Positions 31,624 to 41,309 of a stretch of DNA of 64,000 nt are shown piece by piece. Position 1 is the stretch's first letter; every line of letters starts with the position of its first letter. The notes under the pieces were generated by a model that was not told where the DNA came from, did no database searches, and worked only from the letters and a program-made list of their open reading frames with translations. A program made the translations under genes and the position numbers. The DNA is taken from positions 2,170,001 to 2,234,000 of the forward strand of contig JAXBDG010000002.1 of NCBI GenBank assembly GCA_036320915.1, in the 5' to 3' direction. The DNA is from Linnemannia elongata. Taxonomy: Eukaryota; Mortierellomycota; Mortierellomycetes; Mortierellales; Mortierellaceae.

Positions 31624-33472
31624 CTAGAAAGGGTGCCCGTGGGCGATGCCACGGGTGCTGGTGCTGGTGCCGTGGTGGGAGTGGGGTGGGGTTCTTGGAG
31701 GCTCTTGGCCTTTTTTTTTGGGTTCTCTGGGACTCTGGGATGTCGTGTTATGCGTGTGAGGGTGTGAGCGTGTGAGCGTGACCCAAGTTGAAATTGATTT
31801 ACTGTGACTGTTTTGTGTTGTTGTAAGGTCCGACTGGGGCTTGCTTGTTCGGTGTTCGTAAAAAGAAAAGGAAAAGGAAAAAGAAAAAGAAAGGAAAGAG
31901 AAAAGGAAAAAGAAAAAGAAGAAAAGGAAAAAAGAAGAAAAGGAAAAAAGAAGAAGAAAAAGAAAAAAGAAGAAGAAAAGGGAAAAAGAAGAAGAAAAGG
32001 AAAAAAGAAAAGGAAAAGGGGGGAGGGGGAAAGAAAAAACAAAAAAGAAAAAAAAAAAATATCTTCCGTGTCCAGAGGTGCGCGTTGTGTGTCCGGCCAC
32101 CTTTGCTTCGGGGGTACTCTTCGGGGGTGCTCTTCGGGGGTGCTCTTCGGGGGTCCTCTTGGGGGGTGCTCTTCGAGTGCCCATGCCTGTCTGACATCAT
32201 GCCCTTCGGGTGTCTGTGCTGTCAACACTGCAGTCCCGTTAGCTGAGGGGAGGGAAGGGGAGAAGAGGGAGGGGGAGAAGAGGGGAGAAGGTCTGCTGCT
32301 GTTTTCATTTCGATGCTCTCTCTTATTATCTTCACCGTCTTGATTTTTTCAACCACAGGCCCGTATGCTCTTGGCTGTTCTTAAGCACATACCAGCCCCC
32401 GCTGTGTGTCTCCAGTCTTGATTGCCTCTCTTGTGCTTCAACATTTTCGGGGGTGTGCCTGAGCGCGCGCCTGAGCATGAAAGTTGGCCAGTGGAGTAAG
32501 GAGATATCTGGAGTGAAGGAAAGGAAAAGGATAAAGACGCAACACATAGTATGATCATCAATCAAAAAAAAAGAGATCAGCAGGGGAAAGAAGTGCTTGC
32601 TTAAAAGTTCACGCAAGATTGCTTTGACGATTGTGCTCGCTGTGCGCTCCCTCCCTTCTGCCGCATGCGGCGGCAGGGAAGGGAACACATAGCCCGGGCG
32701 TTGTTCTTACAATATAGCCATAGATCCTCTGATTCGGGCTACGCCCTCATCTTTTTCCGTCAGTGCGCTGTGCTCACAGAATACTGGCGCCAAAGGTCAT
32801 ATAGCTCGGGCTTCGCCCTCACAAAATACCGGCGCTTTGGGCAAGATAGTTCCCTGGTTCGGGTTACACCCTCACAAAATACTGGCACTTTGGCCGTGAT
32901 TGTTCCTTTAGTTCGGGCTACGCCCTCACACCCTCTTCTTCCGTGCTCTTCGCGCAAGGGGGCCCATAGCTCGGGTTCCGCCCTCACAAAATACCGGTGC
33001 TTTGAGCAAAATAACCCCCCAAGTTCGGGCTACGCCCTCACATCTTCTTCTTTCGTGCTCTTCGCGCAAAATACTGGCGCTTCGCGCAAAATACCACCGC
33101 GCTCCGCGCAAGATAGCCCTCCTGGTTCGGGCTACGCCCTCACACCCTCTTCTTCCGTGCGCTTCCAGCAGGATACCCTTGCTGGTCGCGCTTTGGGCAA
33201 GATATTTCCCCTGGTTCGGGCTACGCCCTCACATATTCTTCTTCCGTGCTCTTCGCGCAAGGGGAGCCATAGCTCGGGCTCCGCCCTCACAAAGTACTGG
33301 CGCTTCGCGCAAAATACCACCGCGCTCCGCGCAAAATACTGGCGCTTCGCGCGGGCGCGCTCCGCGCAAGATACTGGTTCGGGCTCCGCCCTCACAATTT
33401 TTTTTTTTTTTCGTTCGGGCTCCGCCCTCACGTGATTTACAAAAAAACACTATTTTTTTAGTATAGTAGAGA
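31624..33472 (-). mobile_element. Helitron-like unit 3
   Basis: The ends are as in the other units. It has the longest + strand polypurine tract (about 31859-32060, nearly 200 bases). It lacks part of the hairpin field present in units 1, 2 and 4: after 32740 a variant (CAGTGCGCTGTGCTCACAG) replaces the GAGCGCGCTGCGCTC hairpin region. Confidence 0.78.
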
Positions 33473-35356
33473 CTAGAAAGGGTGCCCGTGGGCGATGCCA
33501 CGGGTGCTGGTGCTGGTGCCGTGGTGGGAGAGGGGTGGGGTTCTTGGAGGCTCTTGGCCTTTTTTTGGGTTCTCTGGGACTCTGGGATGTCGTGTTATGC
33601 GTGTGAGGGTGTGAGGGTGTGAGGATGACCCAAGTTGAAATTGATTTACTGTGACTGTTTTGTGTTGTTGTAAGGTCCGACTGGGGCTTGCTTGTTCGGT
33701 GTTCGTAAAAAGAAAAGGAAAAGGAAAAAGAAAAAGAAAGGAAAGAGAAAAGGAAAAAGAAAAAGAAGAAAAGGAAAAAAGAAAAGGAAAATGGGGGAGG
33801 GGGAAAGAAAAAAAAAGAGATTAAAAAAAAAAAAAAAAAAAAAAGAAATATCTTCCGTGTCCAGAGGTGCGCGTTTTGTGTCCGGCCACCTTCGCTTTGG
33901 GGGTACTCTTCGGGGTGCTCTTCGAGTGCTCGTGCCTGTCTGACATCGTGCCCTCTCTTGGCGTCAAGACTGCAATCCCGTTAGCTGAGGGGAGGGAAGG
34001 GGAGAAGAGGGAGGGGGAGAAGAGAGGAGAACGTCTGCTGCTGTTTTCATTTCGATGCTCTCTTTTATGATCTTCACCGTCTTGATTTTTTCAACCACAG
34101 GCCCGTATGCTCTTGGCTGTTCTTAAGCACATACCAGCCCCCGCTGTGTGTCTCCAGTCTTGATTGCCTCTCTTGTGCTTCAACATTTTCGGGGGTGTGC
34201 CTGAGCGCGCGCCTGAGCATGAAAGTTGGCCAGTGGAGTAAAGAGATATCTGGAGTGAAGGAAAGGAAAAGGATAAAGACGCAACACATAGTATGATCAT
34301 CAATCAAAAAAAAAGAGATCAGCAGGGGAAAGAAGTGCTTGCTTAAAAGTTCACGCAAGATTGCTTTGACGATTATGCTCGCTGTGCGCTCCCTCCCTTC
34401 TGCCGCATGCGGCGGCAGGGAAGGGAACACATAGCCCGGGCGTTGTTCTTACGATATAGCCATATATCCTCTGATTCGGGCTACGCCCTCATCCTCTTCC
34501 GTGAGCGCGCTGCGCTCATAGCATACAGGCGCTTCGCGCAAGTTAGTGCATCTGGTTCGGGCTATGCCCTCACACCTTCTTCTTCCCCGCGCGCTTCGCG
34601 CAAGATGACCTTGATGGTCGCGCTAAAGCACTCCATCCATTTTGCCGCAGCCGGCGCCAAGGTTCACACAGCTCGGGCTACGCCCTCACAAAATACTGGC
34701 ACTTTGGCCTTGACTGTTCCTTTAGTTCGGGCTACGCCCTCACATCCTCTTCTTCCGTGCAATTTGCGCAAGATACTGGTTCGGGCTTCGCCCTCACAAA
34801 ATATGGGCGTTTTGGGCAAGATAGTCCCCCTGGTTCAGGCTACGCCCTCACAAAATACTGGCACTTCGGCCGTGATTGTTCCTTTAGTTCGGGCTACGCC
34901 CTCACATCCTCTTCTTCCGTGCACTTCGCGCAAGGGGGCCCATAGCTCGGGCTCCGCCCTCACAAAATACCGGTGCTTTGGGCAAAATAGCCCCCCCTAG
35001 TTCGGGCTACGCCCTCACACCCTCTTCTTCCGGGCTCTTCGCGCAAGGGGAGCCATAGCTCGGGCTCCGCCCTCACCAAGTACTGGCGCTTCGCGCAAAA
35101 TACCACCGCGCTCCGCGCAAAATAGCCCCCCTGGTTCGGGCTACGCCCTCACACCCTCTTCTTCCGTGCTCTTCGCGCAAGGGGGACCATAGCTCGGGCT
35201 CCGCCCTCACAAAGTACTGGCGCTTCGCGCAAAATACCACCGCGCTCCGCGCAAGATACTGGTTCGGGCTCCGCCCTCACAATTTTCTTTTTTTTCGTTC
35301 GGGCTCCGCCCTCACGTGATTTACAAAAAAACACTATTTTTTTAGTATAGTAGAGA
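33473..35356 (-). mobile_element. Helitron-like unit 4 (5'-most in element orientation)
   Basis: Its 5' end TCTCTACTATACT is at 35356, preceded on the minus strand by host A, as expected for Helitron insertion. Its upstream part (33900-33970) shares the GCGTCAAGACTGCA variant with unit 1 and not with units 2 and 3. Unit relationships are therefore not a simple neighbour-to-neighbour series. Confidence 0.78.
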
Positions 35357-35530
35357 TATGTAGAATAGTATATGTAGAATGTGCCTTTCAACCAAAATGA
35401 TGTAAAAAATTAACCATTAATCCAGCTGTGAGCGGGGTTTGCATGGGTGTGGAACAAAAATGTTGTCCTGAATAGTTGGTTAATCGGGGTTTAGTGGCCA
35501 AAACAAAATATTTTATGTGAAATACCCAAT
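35357..35530. other. Flank of the Helitron array
   Basis: About 170 bases of non-coding DNA lie here, beginning with two TATGTAGAAT-like repeats that resemble the flank on the other side of the array (TATATGTAGAGTAG). The stretch ends in the ATT repeat where the cassette resumes. Confidence 0.45.
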
Positions 35531-35765
35531 ATTATTATTATTATTGTTGTTGTTGTTGCTGTTGTTGCTGTTGTCGTTGGCTGTTGTTCATTGTTGTCGT
35601 TGTTGTTGTTGTTGTTGTTGTTGTTCATTGTTGTCGTTGTTGTTGTTGTTGTTCATTGTTGTTCATTGTTGTTGTTGTTGTTCATTGTTGTTCATTGTTG
35701 TTGTTGTTGTTCATTGTTGTTCATTGTTGTTGTTGTTGTTCATTGTTGTTCGTTGTTGTGGTTGT
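35530..35765. repeat. ATT/TTG microsatellite downstream of the NACHT cassette position
   Basis: ATT repeats pass into TTG repeats broken by TTCATTG units, then a poly-T run at about 35771-35794. Equivalent but shorter tracts follow NACHT gene 2 (52620-52720) and the NACHT relic (60285-60325). This identifies the block as the displaced 3' flank of NACHT gene 1. Confidence 0.8.
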
Positions 35766-35799
35766 AATCGTTTTTTTTTTTTTTTTTTTTTTTTGTATC

Positions 35800-36640
35800 T
35801 CTTGAGTTTTCGGGAAATGCTGGAGGATCAATGCTCTCCTTGTGCCGGCTCTTCGTCATTCTCATAGCAGCCAACTTGGCCATGTCCCTCGATCTCATCA
35901 GAACTGCCACCTTCCTCAAGATCCTCAACAAAGCCAGCAATGATCTACTCGTTTAACTCAGACTCCAAATCTGACCCGTGGTATTGCCGAGGTGTCGAAA
36001 GAGATGTAGTGTGGATAAGAAGATCCATCCTAGGCTAGTTGGACATGATCCACTCCGGCTCCTTGTCACGGCTAATGTATACCTCTGTGCCTGGCACAAC
36101 GACTATGCGCCGCCCCATGAGATCTCCAAGAAGGTCTACTCCCGTGACGAATGACAATGCCAGGTAATCATAGTACTGGTACTCTTTAAAGGGGTCTCCT
36201 GAGGATTTCGGGTTCCAACTGCTCTCGGAAATCCCAATGCCAAGGCCCACCTCTCTTAGCCTTGTCTATTCACAGACTGACCATTAGAGATCCAAACGCC
36301 CCTGGGCCGTTTTCAGTTCTGAATGCGAATACGAGTTGTAAAATTGACCATGCCAGATTAGGCACTGGCAGTTTTAAGACATCAATTTTGCACTCTGGTC
36401 ATTTGGGACAATACGGTTCTTTGATGAGGGGGAAGAAGTGTCAAGCAAACGAAAGGATTAAGAAGCGCCCGTGCGAAAAAATACATCAAAAATCATGTAT
36501 TTTTAGCATGCTAACGAGCCAATCAGGTCAAATTGATACGTGGAACTTTTGATTTGAAAAACAGGGTCAAAACTTCCAAAAAAGGCAAATTCGCATTAGC
36601 ATTAGCATTCGGACGAGAACTGAAAGCCCCCCTGGTGTAT
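35800..36640 (-). pseudogene. C-terminal relic of an F-box paralogue, copy 2, with MITE insertion
   Basis: Minus-strand segments read VTGVDLLGDLMGRRIVVVPG and EPEWIMSNWPRM, followed by an acidic, serine-rich tail in shifted frames. They correspond to the C-terminal part of F-box family proteins. A 323-bp MITE at 36306-36628 splits its upstream part. Same relic as at 52760 and 60330. Confidence 0.5.
36306..36628. mobile_element. MITE (323 bp) with 7-bp target duplication
   Basis: CCCCTGG flanks both sides (36299-36305 and 36629-36635). The ends are imperfect inverted repeats containing TTTCAGTTCT close to each terminus. The paralogous position at about 60826-60836 has a single CTCCTGG and no insert, which proves insertion. 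There is no ORF. The TSD length is nearest to hAT-type elements (8 bp) but the assignment is open. Confidence 0.72.
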
Positions 36641-36699
36641 TTCTTTGAAAATTTAGACCGCACCAACTCCATGTATACGATCCGCAATGTAAACCTCAG

Positions 36700-37639
36700 T
36701 TCTTTACTTTACAAAAAGGTTGCCTCGTCGTTGTTGGTATTGAGAGCGTCTTCTGCATAGCATTCATCGACGTCTTTATGAAATATCTTGAACCTAATCT
36801 CCACTTGCGCTCAGTTCCTCTAATCCGACCCCTTTTCCTACGCGTTGAAATCCCGTTGTCCAGATGCCATAGCTCAACAACCCGCAGATTCTGGAGGTCT
36901 TTCAGCACACCCAGCCCACTCTCCAGAGTCATCGAAAGGCAGTCATATTGCCAGACACGCCTCTTGCTGATCTTCCTGTACTCATTTGTCATTTCGTCGA
37001 GCTGAGTGCTCAACCTGAGTTCTCGCAGCTTGGTGAATCGCGCGAGTTTGGTGTACACCCGGCGCTGGAGGTCAAGACTCTCCTGACGTGTCCCGCTCCT
37101 GACCTTTTCTTGAATAATCGGTGTGCGAGGGATCTCTGGTCGAGGAATCCCCCTAATCGCGCAACCAAAGACTTCGAGGTCTAAGCAGACCCATTCCGAA
37201 TCCAAAATCTTCCCGGCCTCCAACCATCCACCATAGTTGTTCAAACAATTGAACTCAAAGTAGATTTCCTTGAGCTTGGGAAGCGAACAAAGCAGCCGAT
37301 CGATCTGCTGCCAACCGCACACATAGTCACCTCCAAACCGGACAACCTCGAGTGTCGCAGCATGTTTGATGAGTGCCTCAACAGTCTTGTCTCCGATCTT
37401 GTAGCCCTCTCTGTCCCTGTGGGTCCACTCGAATTTCTCGAGCCGAGGCGAGAAGGAAAACAACCTCAATCCTGCAGAACACCGGTCGAGAAGCTAGCAA
37501 GGTCTTTCTCGCCGCCGTCATTATTGTATTCGCTTCCATCGCCGTATTCGGCTCCATCGATCGACAGTGAGGTCAGCCGCGGTAAGGTTGCCATAATCTG
37601 TACCTCATAAGAGAGGTCGTCGAACGATGTCCTGTCCAT
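36700..37639 (-). pseudogene. F-box family 1, copy C, inactivated by deletion
   Basis: From the MDRTS ATG at 37639 the frame runs DDLSYEVQIMA, then jumps to LPRLTSLSIDGAEYGDG. Most of the F-box and the Asp-rich segment (over 100 codons) are therefore deleted. A frameshift follows (LASFSTGVLQD). The rest is nearly identical to the gene at 53386 (FSFSPRLEKFEWTHRDREG) until another frameshift near the C-terminus (36830). It cannot bind Skp1 through an F-box. Confidence 0.82.
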
Positions 37640-38039
37640 GCTGGGTTGGCCCTCTTCGTGCTGGTGAGATGCCGAAAGAGAGTTGACGAAAGATGTTGAC
37701 GAAAGATGTTGACCGAGTGAGCATGCGAAGAAATACATGATCAAAACAAAGATAATAGTCGCCAATTACATTTGAAGCTTGGTGGCGTAGAATCAAGCCT
37801 ATCATGTTTCACAGATGATCAGGTTCCTGAAAACATGGCTAACATGATCGATTTGTTGCTGCGAGAGAATAAGAAAGGGCGAAGAGACACGACGGGAAAA
37901 ATTGTTATAGTGAGATGAGCAAGCGATGAATCAAACAAGTCATGAGTGCAAAACAGCGCAAATAAAATGAAAACGTGAAGGGAGAAGGAGTATAACGAAC
38001 AAAAGAGGAGACCCTTTCAAAATGGCAGTTCGCAGTTCA

Positions 38040-38346
38040 CAATAGTTGAGCCTCTGGGCGTGGCATCGCACACATATTTGTTTCAGGAAGCCTTTACACA
38101 CGGTGCGACCCTGATTCTTGGTGTTTCGTTTTTTGCATTCCTAGTTCGTATCATCACTCGTGGAGTTTTGGGACATTCATTCAGCTTTTCGCATTTGCGG
38201 AATATAAGAACACGCACCGGTCGTTACTCTCCGATATCAAGATGCACTATGTACTACCTATTCTTTTCACCAACATTTATTCATGCATTACAGAAACCAA
38301 TCCATCTGCTGGTCGCTTTGGGGTGACCCCGCGTTCCCTGGAAGAA
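38040..38346. repeat. Segment X, copy C, left part
   Basis: This matches 13500-13800 up to the retrotransposon insertion point after TGGAAGAA. The right part resumes at 42630. Confidence 0.72.
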
Positions 38347-38479
38347 CATTATTCTTCCTTTCCAGGGACTCCATCTGTGTGTATCTTTCTTTATTGCTAT
38401 CGTGATTGTTCAAAAATAAAAATAAAAAGGGGTGCTCATGGCTATATAAGGGGGACCTCCAGATACTTGCTCTCTATCT
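38347..38479 (+). repeat. DIRS left inverted terminal repeat
   Basis: From ACTCCATCTGTGTG to CTTGCTCTCTATC it is almost perfectly complementary to 42461-42580. The outermost ~25 bases differ between the two ends. It contains TATATAAG at 38443-38450, a likely promoter for Gag transcription inward. Confidence 0.85.
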
Positions 38480-38535
38480 TTCTTTATATCACGGTTGGAA
38501 CATATCCCCGGATCCCCATCGATCGATCCGTCTAC

Positions 38536-39444
38536 ATGTCAACAGATGAATCTATTCAAGCTCAACTTTCCGCCATCACGGCACAGCTCAGCCAAATGGC
38601 CGCTGTGGTGGCACAACTTAGATCCCCCACACACATCGAAGACGACAAACCTCTCGTTTACAAGAAACCTCGCTCCACATATATCGTTCCCACAGACCAC
38701 TTGCTCTCCATCTACCCAGCCATCAAGTTCCAAAAAGACTTTTTCAAAGCCAAGATCGATCCTGCCGACAAACTCATCGACATGTCCGACTACCACTACC
38801 TGGAAGGCATGGACTACGACGCTTATCAGCTCATCGACGTTCAGCAGAAAGGCTTCCAACTCTCCGGCGACAATAGCTTTGCAGAGAAGGAACTGGCCAG
38901 GATTCAGTCTCGATTGGCCCATCTCACTCGACCTCTGGACACCCTCGCTCACTTGGCGTCCGAAGACGACACCGAAAACATTTGGAAAGACCGAGCAGTT
39001 GCTCTTGCCAACACGATCCGGTATCTTGCAGGCGACATCGCAGCTCAAGCCAATGAGTCGCGACAAAACATTCTTTACCGACAAATGGGTCTGGGCGATC
39101 CTACGCCCAAGCCCGCTGCCGTTACTCTCGCCGAAATCGCCGAGAGAAAGACAAACCTGGATGCCATCAACGCCGTCTTCCCTGTCAAGAAGAAGCATCA
39201 CAAGCCTTCCAACAAGGATGACAAGCAGGACAAGACCAAGTCCGCCGACACATCCAAGGACAAGCCCAAGCACCAGAAGGACAAGGGCGCCGGTAACAAC
39301 AACAACAACAGCAACACCAACAACAACGGCAACAAGAAGGGCGGTTCGGGCAATAACGGCCGCAAGTCTGACAGCAGTCATCCCAGTGTTGTTGAAAAAG
39401 GAGACGGACAGGGAAACGGAGGAGGGGAGAAGGCTGGCCAGTAG
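38536..39444 (+). CDS. gag: DIRS Gag-like protein (302 aa)
   Basis: It starts MSTDESIQAQLSAITAQLSQ with a short heptad-like coiled coil. A folded middle follows (ISFP-like hydrophobics, DYHYLEGMDYDAYQL, GFQLSGDNSFAEKEL). The C-terminal ~90 residues are Lys- and Asn-rich (KPKHQKDKGAGNNNN) and could bind RNA. No CCHC knuckle is present, as is common in DIRS Gags. The ATG at 38536 follows the ITR TATA box by ~90 bases. The frame is open further upstream into the ITR, but that is not needed. The end overlaps the RT frame. Confidence 0.75.
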   Translation: MSTDESIQAQLSAITAQLSQMAAVVAQLRSPTHIEDDKPLVYKKPRSTYIVPTDHLLSIYPAIKFQKDFFKAKIDPADKLIDMSDYHYLEGMDYDAYQLIDVQQKGFQLSGDNSFAEKELARIQSRLAHLTRPLDTLAHLASEDDTENIWKDRAVALANTIRYLAGDIAAQANESRQNILYRQMGLGDPTPKPAAVTLAEIAERKTNLDAINAVFPVKKKHHKPSNKDDKQDKTKSADTSKDKPKHQKDKGAGNNNNNSNTNNNGNKKGGSGNNGRKSDSSHPSVVEKGDGQGNGGGEKAGQ

Positions 39445-41309
39445 GAGGCCGTCTTCTCCACTTTCAGGAGGCTTGGAGAGACATCACGAGCTCGTCATGG
39501 GTCAACAAAGTGATTCAGGAGGGTTATGCAATTATCTTCAACAAGCCACCCCCCTTACGACTACCACCCCTTCACGCCCCCTTCAATTCGACAGAGGAGC
39601 AATCAGCCATCGACTCAGAGGTCCGATCTTTACTGGAAAAAAAGGCGATCGAAGAATGCAGGAACGACAAAGGATTCTACTCCAGGATCTTTACTATCCC
39701 AAAGAAGACAGGCGACTTGCGACCAGTCTTGAACCTTCGCCCCTTGAACCAGTACATCACCGCTCCCAGATTCAAGATGGAAACGCTCTCAACAATCTGT
39801 CGCATGCTGAGACCCCACGACTGGCTGACCAGCATCGACTTGGCCGACGCATTCCTACACGTACCGGTCACCCCAGCACACAGGAAGTACCTTCGATTCC
39901 GCTGGAACAACAAACTATACCAATTCAGGACGATCCCTTTCGGCCTTTCTCTATCCCCTCTCGTATTCACCAAAGTTCTTCGACCAGTTCTCAAATGGGC
40001 AAGAACCAGAGGAATCCGTATCTCGGCTTACCTGGACGACTTACTGATTGCAGCATCGAGTCAGCAGGAGGCAGAGGAGCATACGAGAGCCGTGCGACAA
40101 CAACTCGAACGATTGGGCTTTCTGATAAAGGAGAGCAAATCGACCTTGGTGCCGACCCAGTGCATCGACCATCTCGGGTTCAGGATCGACACAAGAACCA
40201 TGACCCTTTCAGTCCCAAGGAGCAAGGTTCGGGATCTCAGAAGAGAGGCAGAGAAACTACTGAGGAGCAAGGCGACAGCACTACGCAATCTGGCATCGTT
40301 TATCGGGAAAGCGATGGCGATGACAGCAGCCGTGTTTCCAGCCTGGCTTATGACTCGGCGGTTGATTCAGGTCCAGAATCAGGCATTGGCGAACCAATGG
40401 AAGTGGACAGCGCAGGTCCACCTTACCGATCCAGCACTGGAGGAACTGGAGTGGTGGAGGACGCAATTGGCGGAGTGGAATGGACAGAGCTTTCTACCAC
40501 ACAAGACCGATATGGACGTTTACACCGACGCATCCGACAACCATTGGGGACTAGTAATGGACGAGACAACAATCTCTCAGCCATGGACGAAGGAGGAGCA
40601 GGACCACCATATCAACTGGAAGGAGTTGAGGGTCATATGGCATCTGGTTCACCTTCCGGAAGCGCAAGGACGCTCCATCAACATCGTGTGCGACAGCACG
40701 ACAACAATCGCACACATCAACAGGTTCGGCGGGACGCGATCGTCGACACTGATGAACCTCACCTCCGACGTCTGGACGTACTGTCTACGGACGAACACTC
40801 GATTGAAGACAACCTACGTTCCGTCAGCATTCAATCCCGCGGACGCGCCGTCCAGAAGAATGATCACTCAACTCGAGTGGTCAATCAGCCCTACATTTTT
40901 CAACCAGCTGGAAGAAAAGTGGGGCGTACACGATATCGACCTCTTCGCCTCACCAGAAAACGCCAAGGTTTCACGGTTCGTCTCTTGGAAGCCAGACCGC
41001 GCAGCAGTGGCACACGACTCTCTTCGTCTGAGTTGGACGGGAATGGGCCGCGTCTACGCCTGTCCCCCCTGGAACTTGATCCCTCTTGTTCTACAGAAGA
41101 TCCAACAAGACAAGATCCAGGCAACGGTGATAACTCCCTTTTGGCCCAGCATGTTGTGGTTCCCAACAATAGCAGGGATGGCGATCTCGAAGCCGATGCC
41201 GATACCCCGGGACATGGTTCTTCCCGCGCCCGGAAACAGTCCTCACGTTCTGGCACGAAATCCCTTGTGGTCTCTCGCGGCATGGAACGTCGACGGCAAC
41301 AAGCAATAG
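39396..41309 (+). CDS. pol: DIRS reverse transcriptase - RNase H - methyltransferase-like protein
   Basis: The frame opens at 39396 and the first conserved residues (VGGRLLHFQEAW) lie before the Gag stop. The RT is therefore probably made by -1 frameshift from Gag or by internal initiation; the frame has a GTG at 39510 but no good early ATG. RT landmarks are LNLRPLNQYI, TSIDLADAFLHVPV, FGLSLSPLVFTK and catalytic YLDD at 40029. RNase H follows (DVYTDASDNHWG, WKELRVIWHL, CDSTTTIAHIN). The C-terminal DIRS-specific region (DIDLFASPENAK, then ACPPWNLIPLVL) resembles an adenine methyltransferase fold. All RT and RNase H catalytic acids look intact. Confidence 0.88.
   Translation, partial: KRRRTGKRRRGEGWPVGGRLLHFQEAWRDITSSSWVNKVIQEGYAIIFNKPPPLRLPPLHAPFNSTEEQSAIDSEVRSLLEKKAIEECRNDKGFYSRIFTIPKKTGDLRPVLNLRPLNQYITAPRFKMETLSTICRMLRPHDWLTSIDLADAFLHVPVTPAHRKYLRFRWNNKLYQFRTIPFGLSLSPLVFTKVLRPVLKWARTRGIRISAYLDDLLIAASSQQEAEEHTRAVRQQLERLGFLIKESKSTLVPTQCIDHLGFRIDTRTMTLSVPRSKVRDLRREAEKLLRSKATALRNLASFIGKAMAMTAAVFPAWLMTRRLIQVQNQALANQWKWTAQVHLTDPALEELEWWRTQLAEWNGQSFLPHKTDMDVYTDASDNHWGLVMDETTISQPWTKEEQDHHINWKELRVIWHLVHLPEAQGRSINIVCDSTTTIAHINRFGGTRSSTLMNLTSDVWTYCLRTNTRLKTTYVPSAFNPADAPSRRMITQLEWSISPTFFNQLEEKWGVHDIDLFASPENAKVSRFVSWKPDRAAVAHDSLRLSWTGMGRVYACPPWNLIPLVLQKIQQDKIQATVITPFWPSMLWFPTIAGMAISKPMPIPRDMVLPAPGNSPHVLARNPLWSLAAWNVDGNKQ

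Larger units (their letters stand above)
27597..35356 (-). repeat. Head-to-tail array of four Helitron-like elements
   Basis: Four units of 1901, 2126, 1849 and 1884 bases are joined without any intervening host base. On the minus strand every junction reads CTAG then TCTCTACTATACT, the 3' end of one copy meeting the 5' end of the next. The array ends with CTAG plus host T at 27597/27596 and begins after host A at 35357. It therefore sits in a single A^T target. Each unit, in element orientation, has the 5' end, a field of short hairpins, a unique middle, a polypyrimidine tract and the 3' hairpin. Confidence 0.82.

Noticed and set aside
28560..35280. CRISPR-like appearance of regularly recurring palindromic repeats
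   Set aside because: Repeat and spacer lengths are irregular, the intervening sequences are themselves repeats, there are no cas genes, and the DNA is eukaryotic.
35517..35867. Leu/Val/Cys-rich frame
   Set aside because: It is translated TTG microsatellite plus poly-T.
38539..39381. 280-codon minus-strand frame opposite Gag
   Set aside because: It is a shadow of Gag codon usage with repetitive Val/Gly/Leu composition; no domain is seen.
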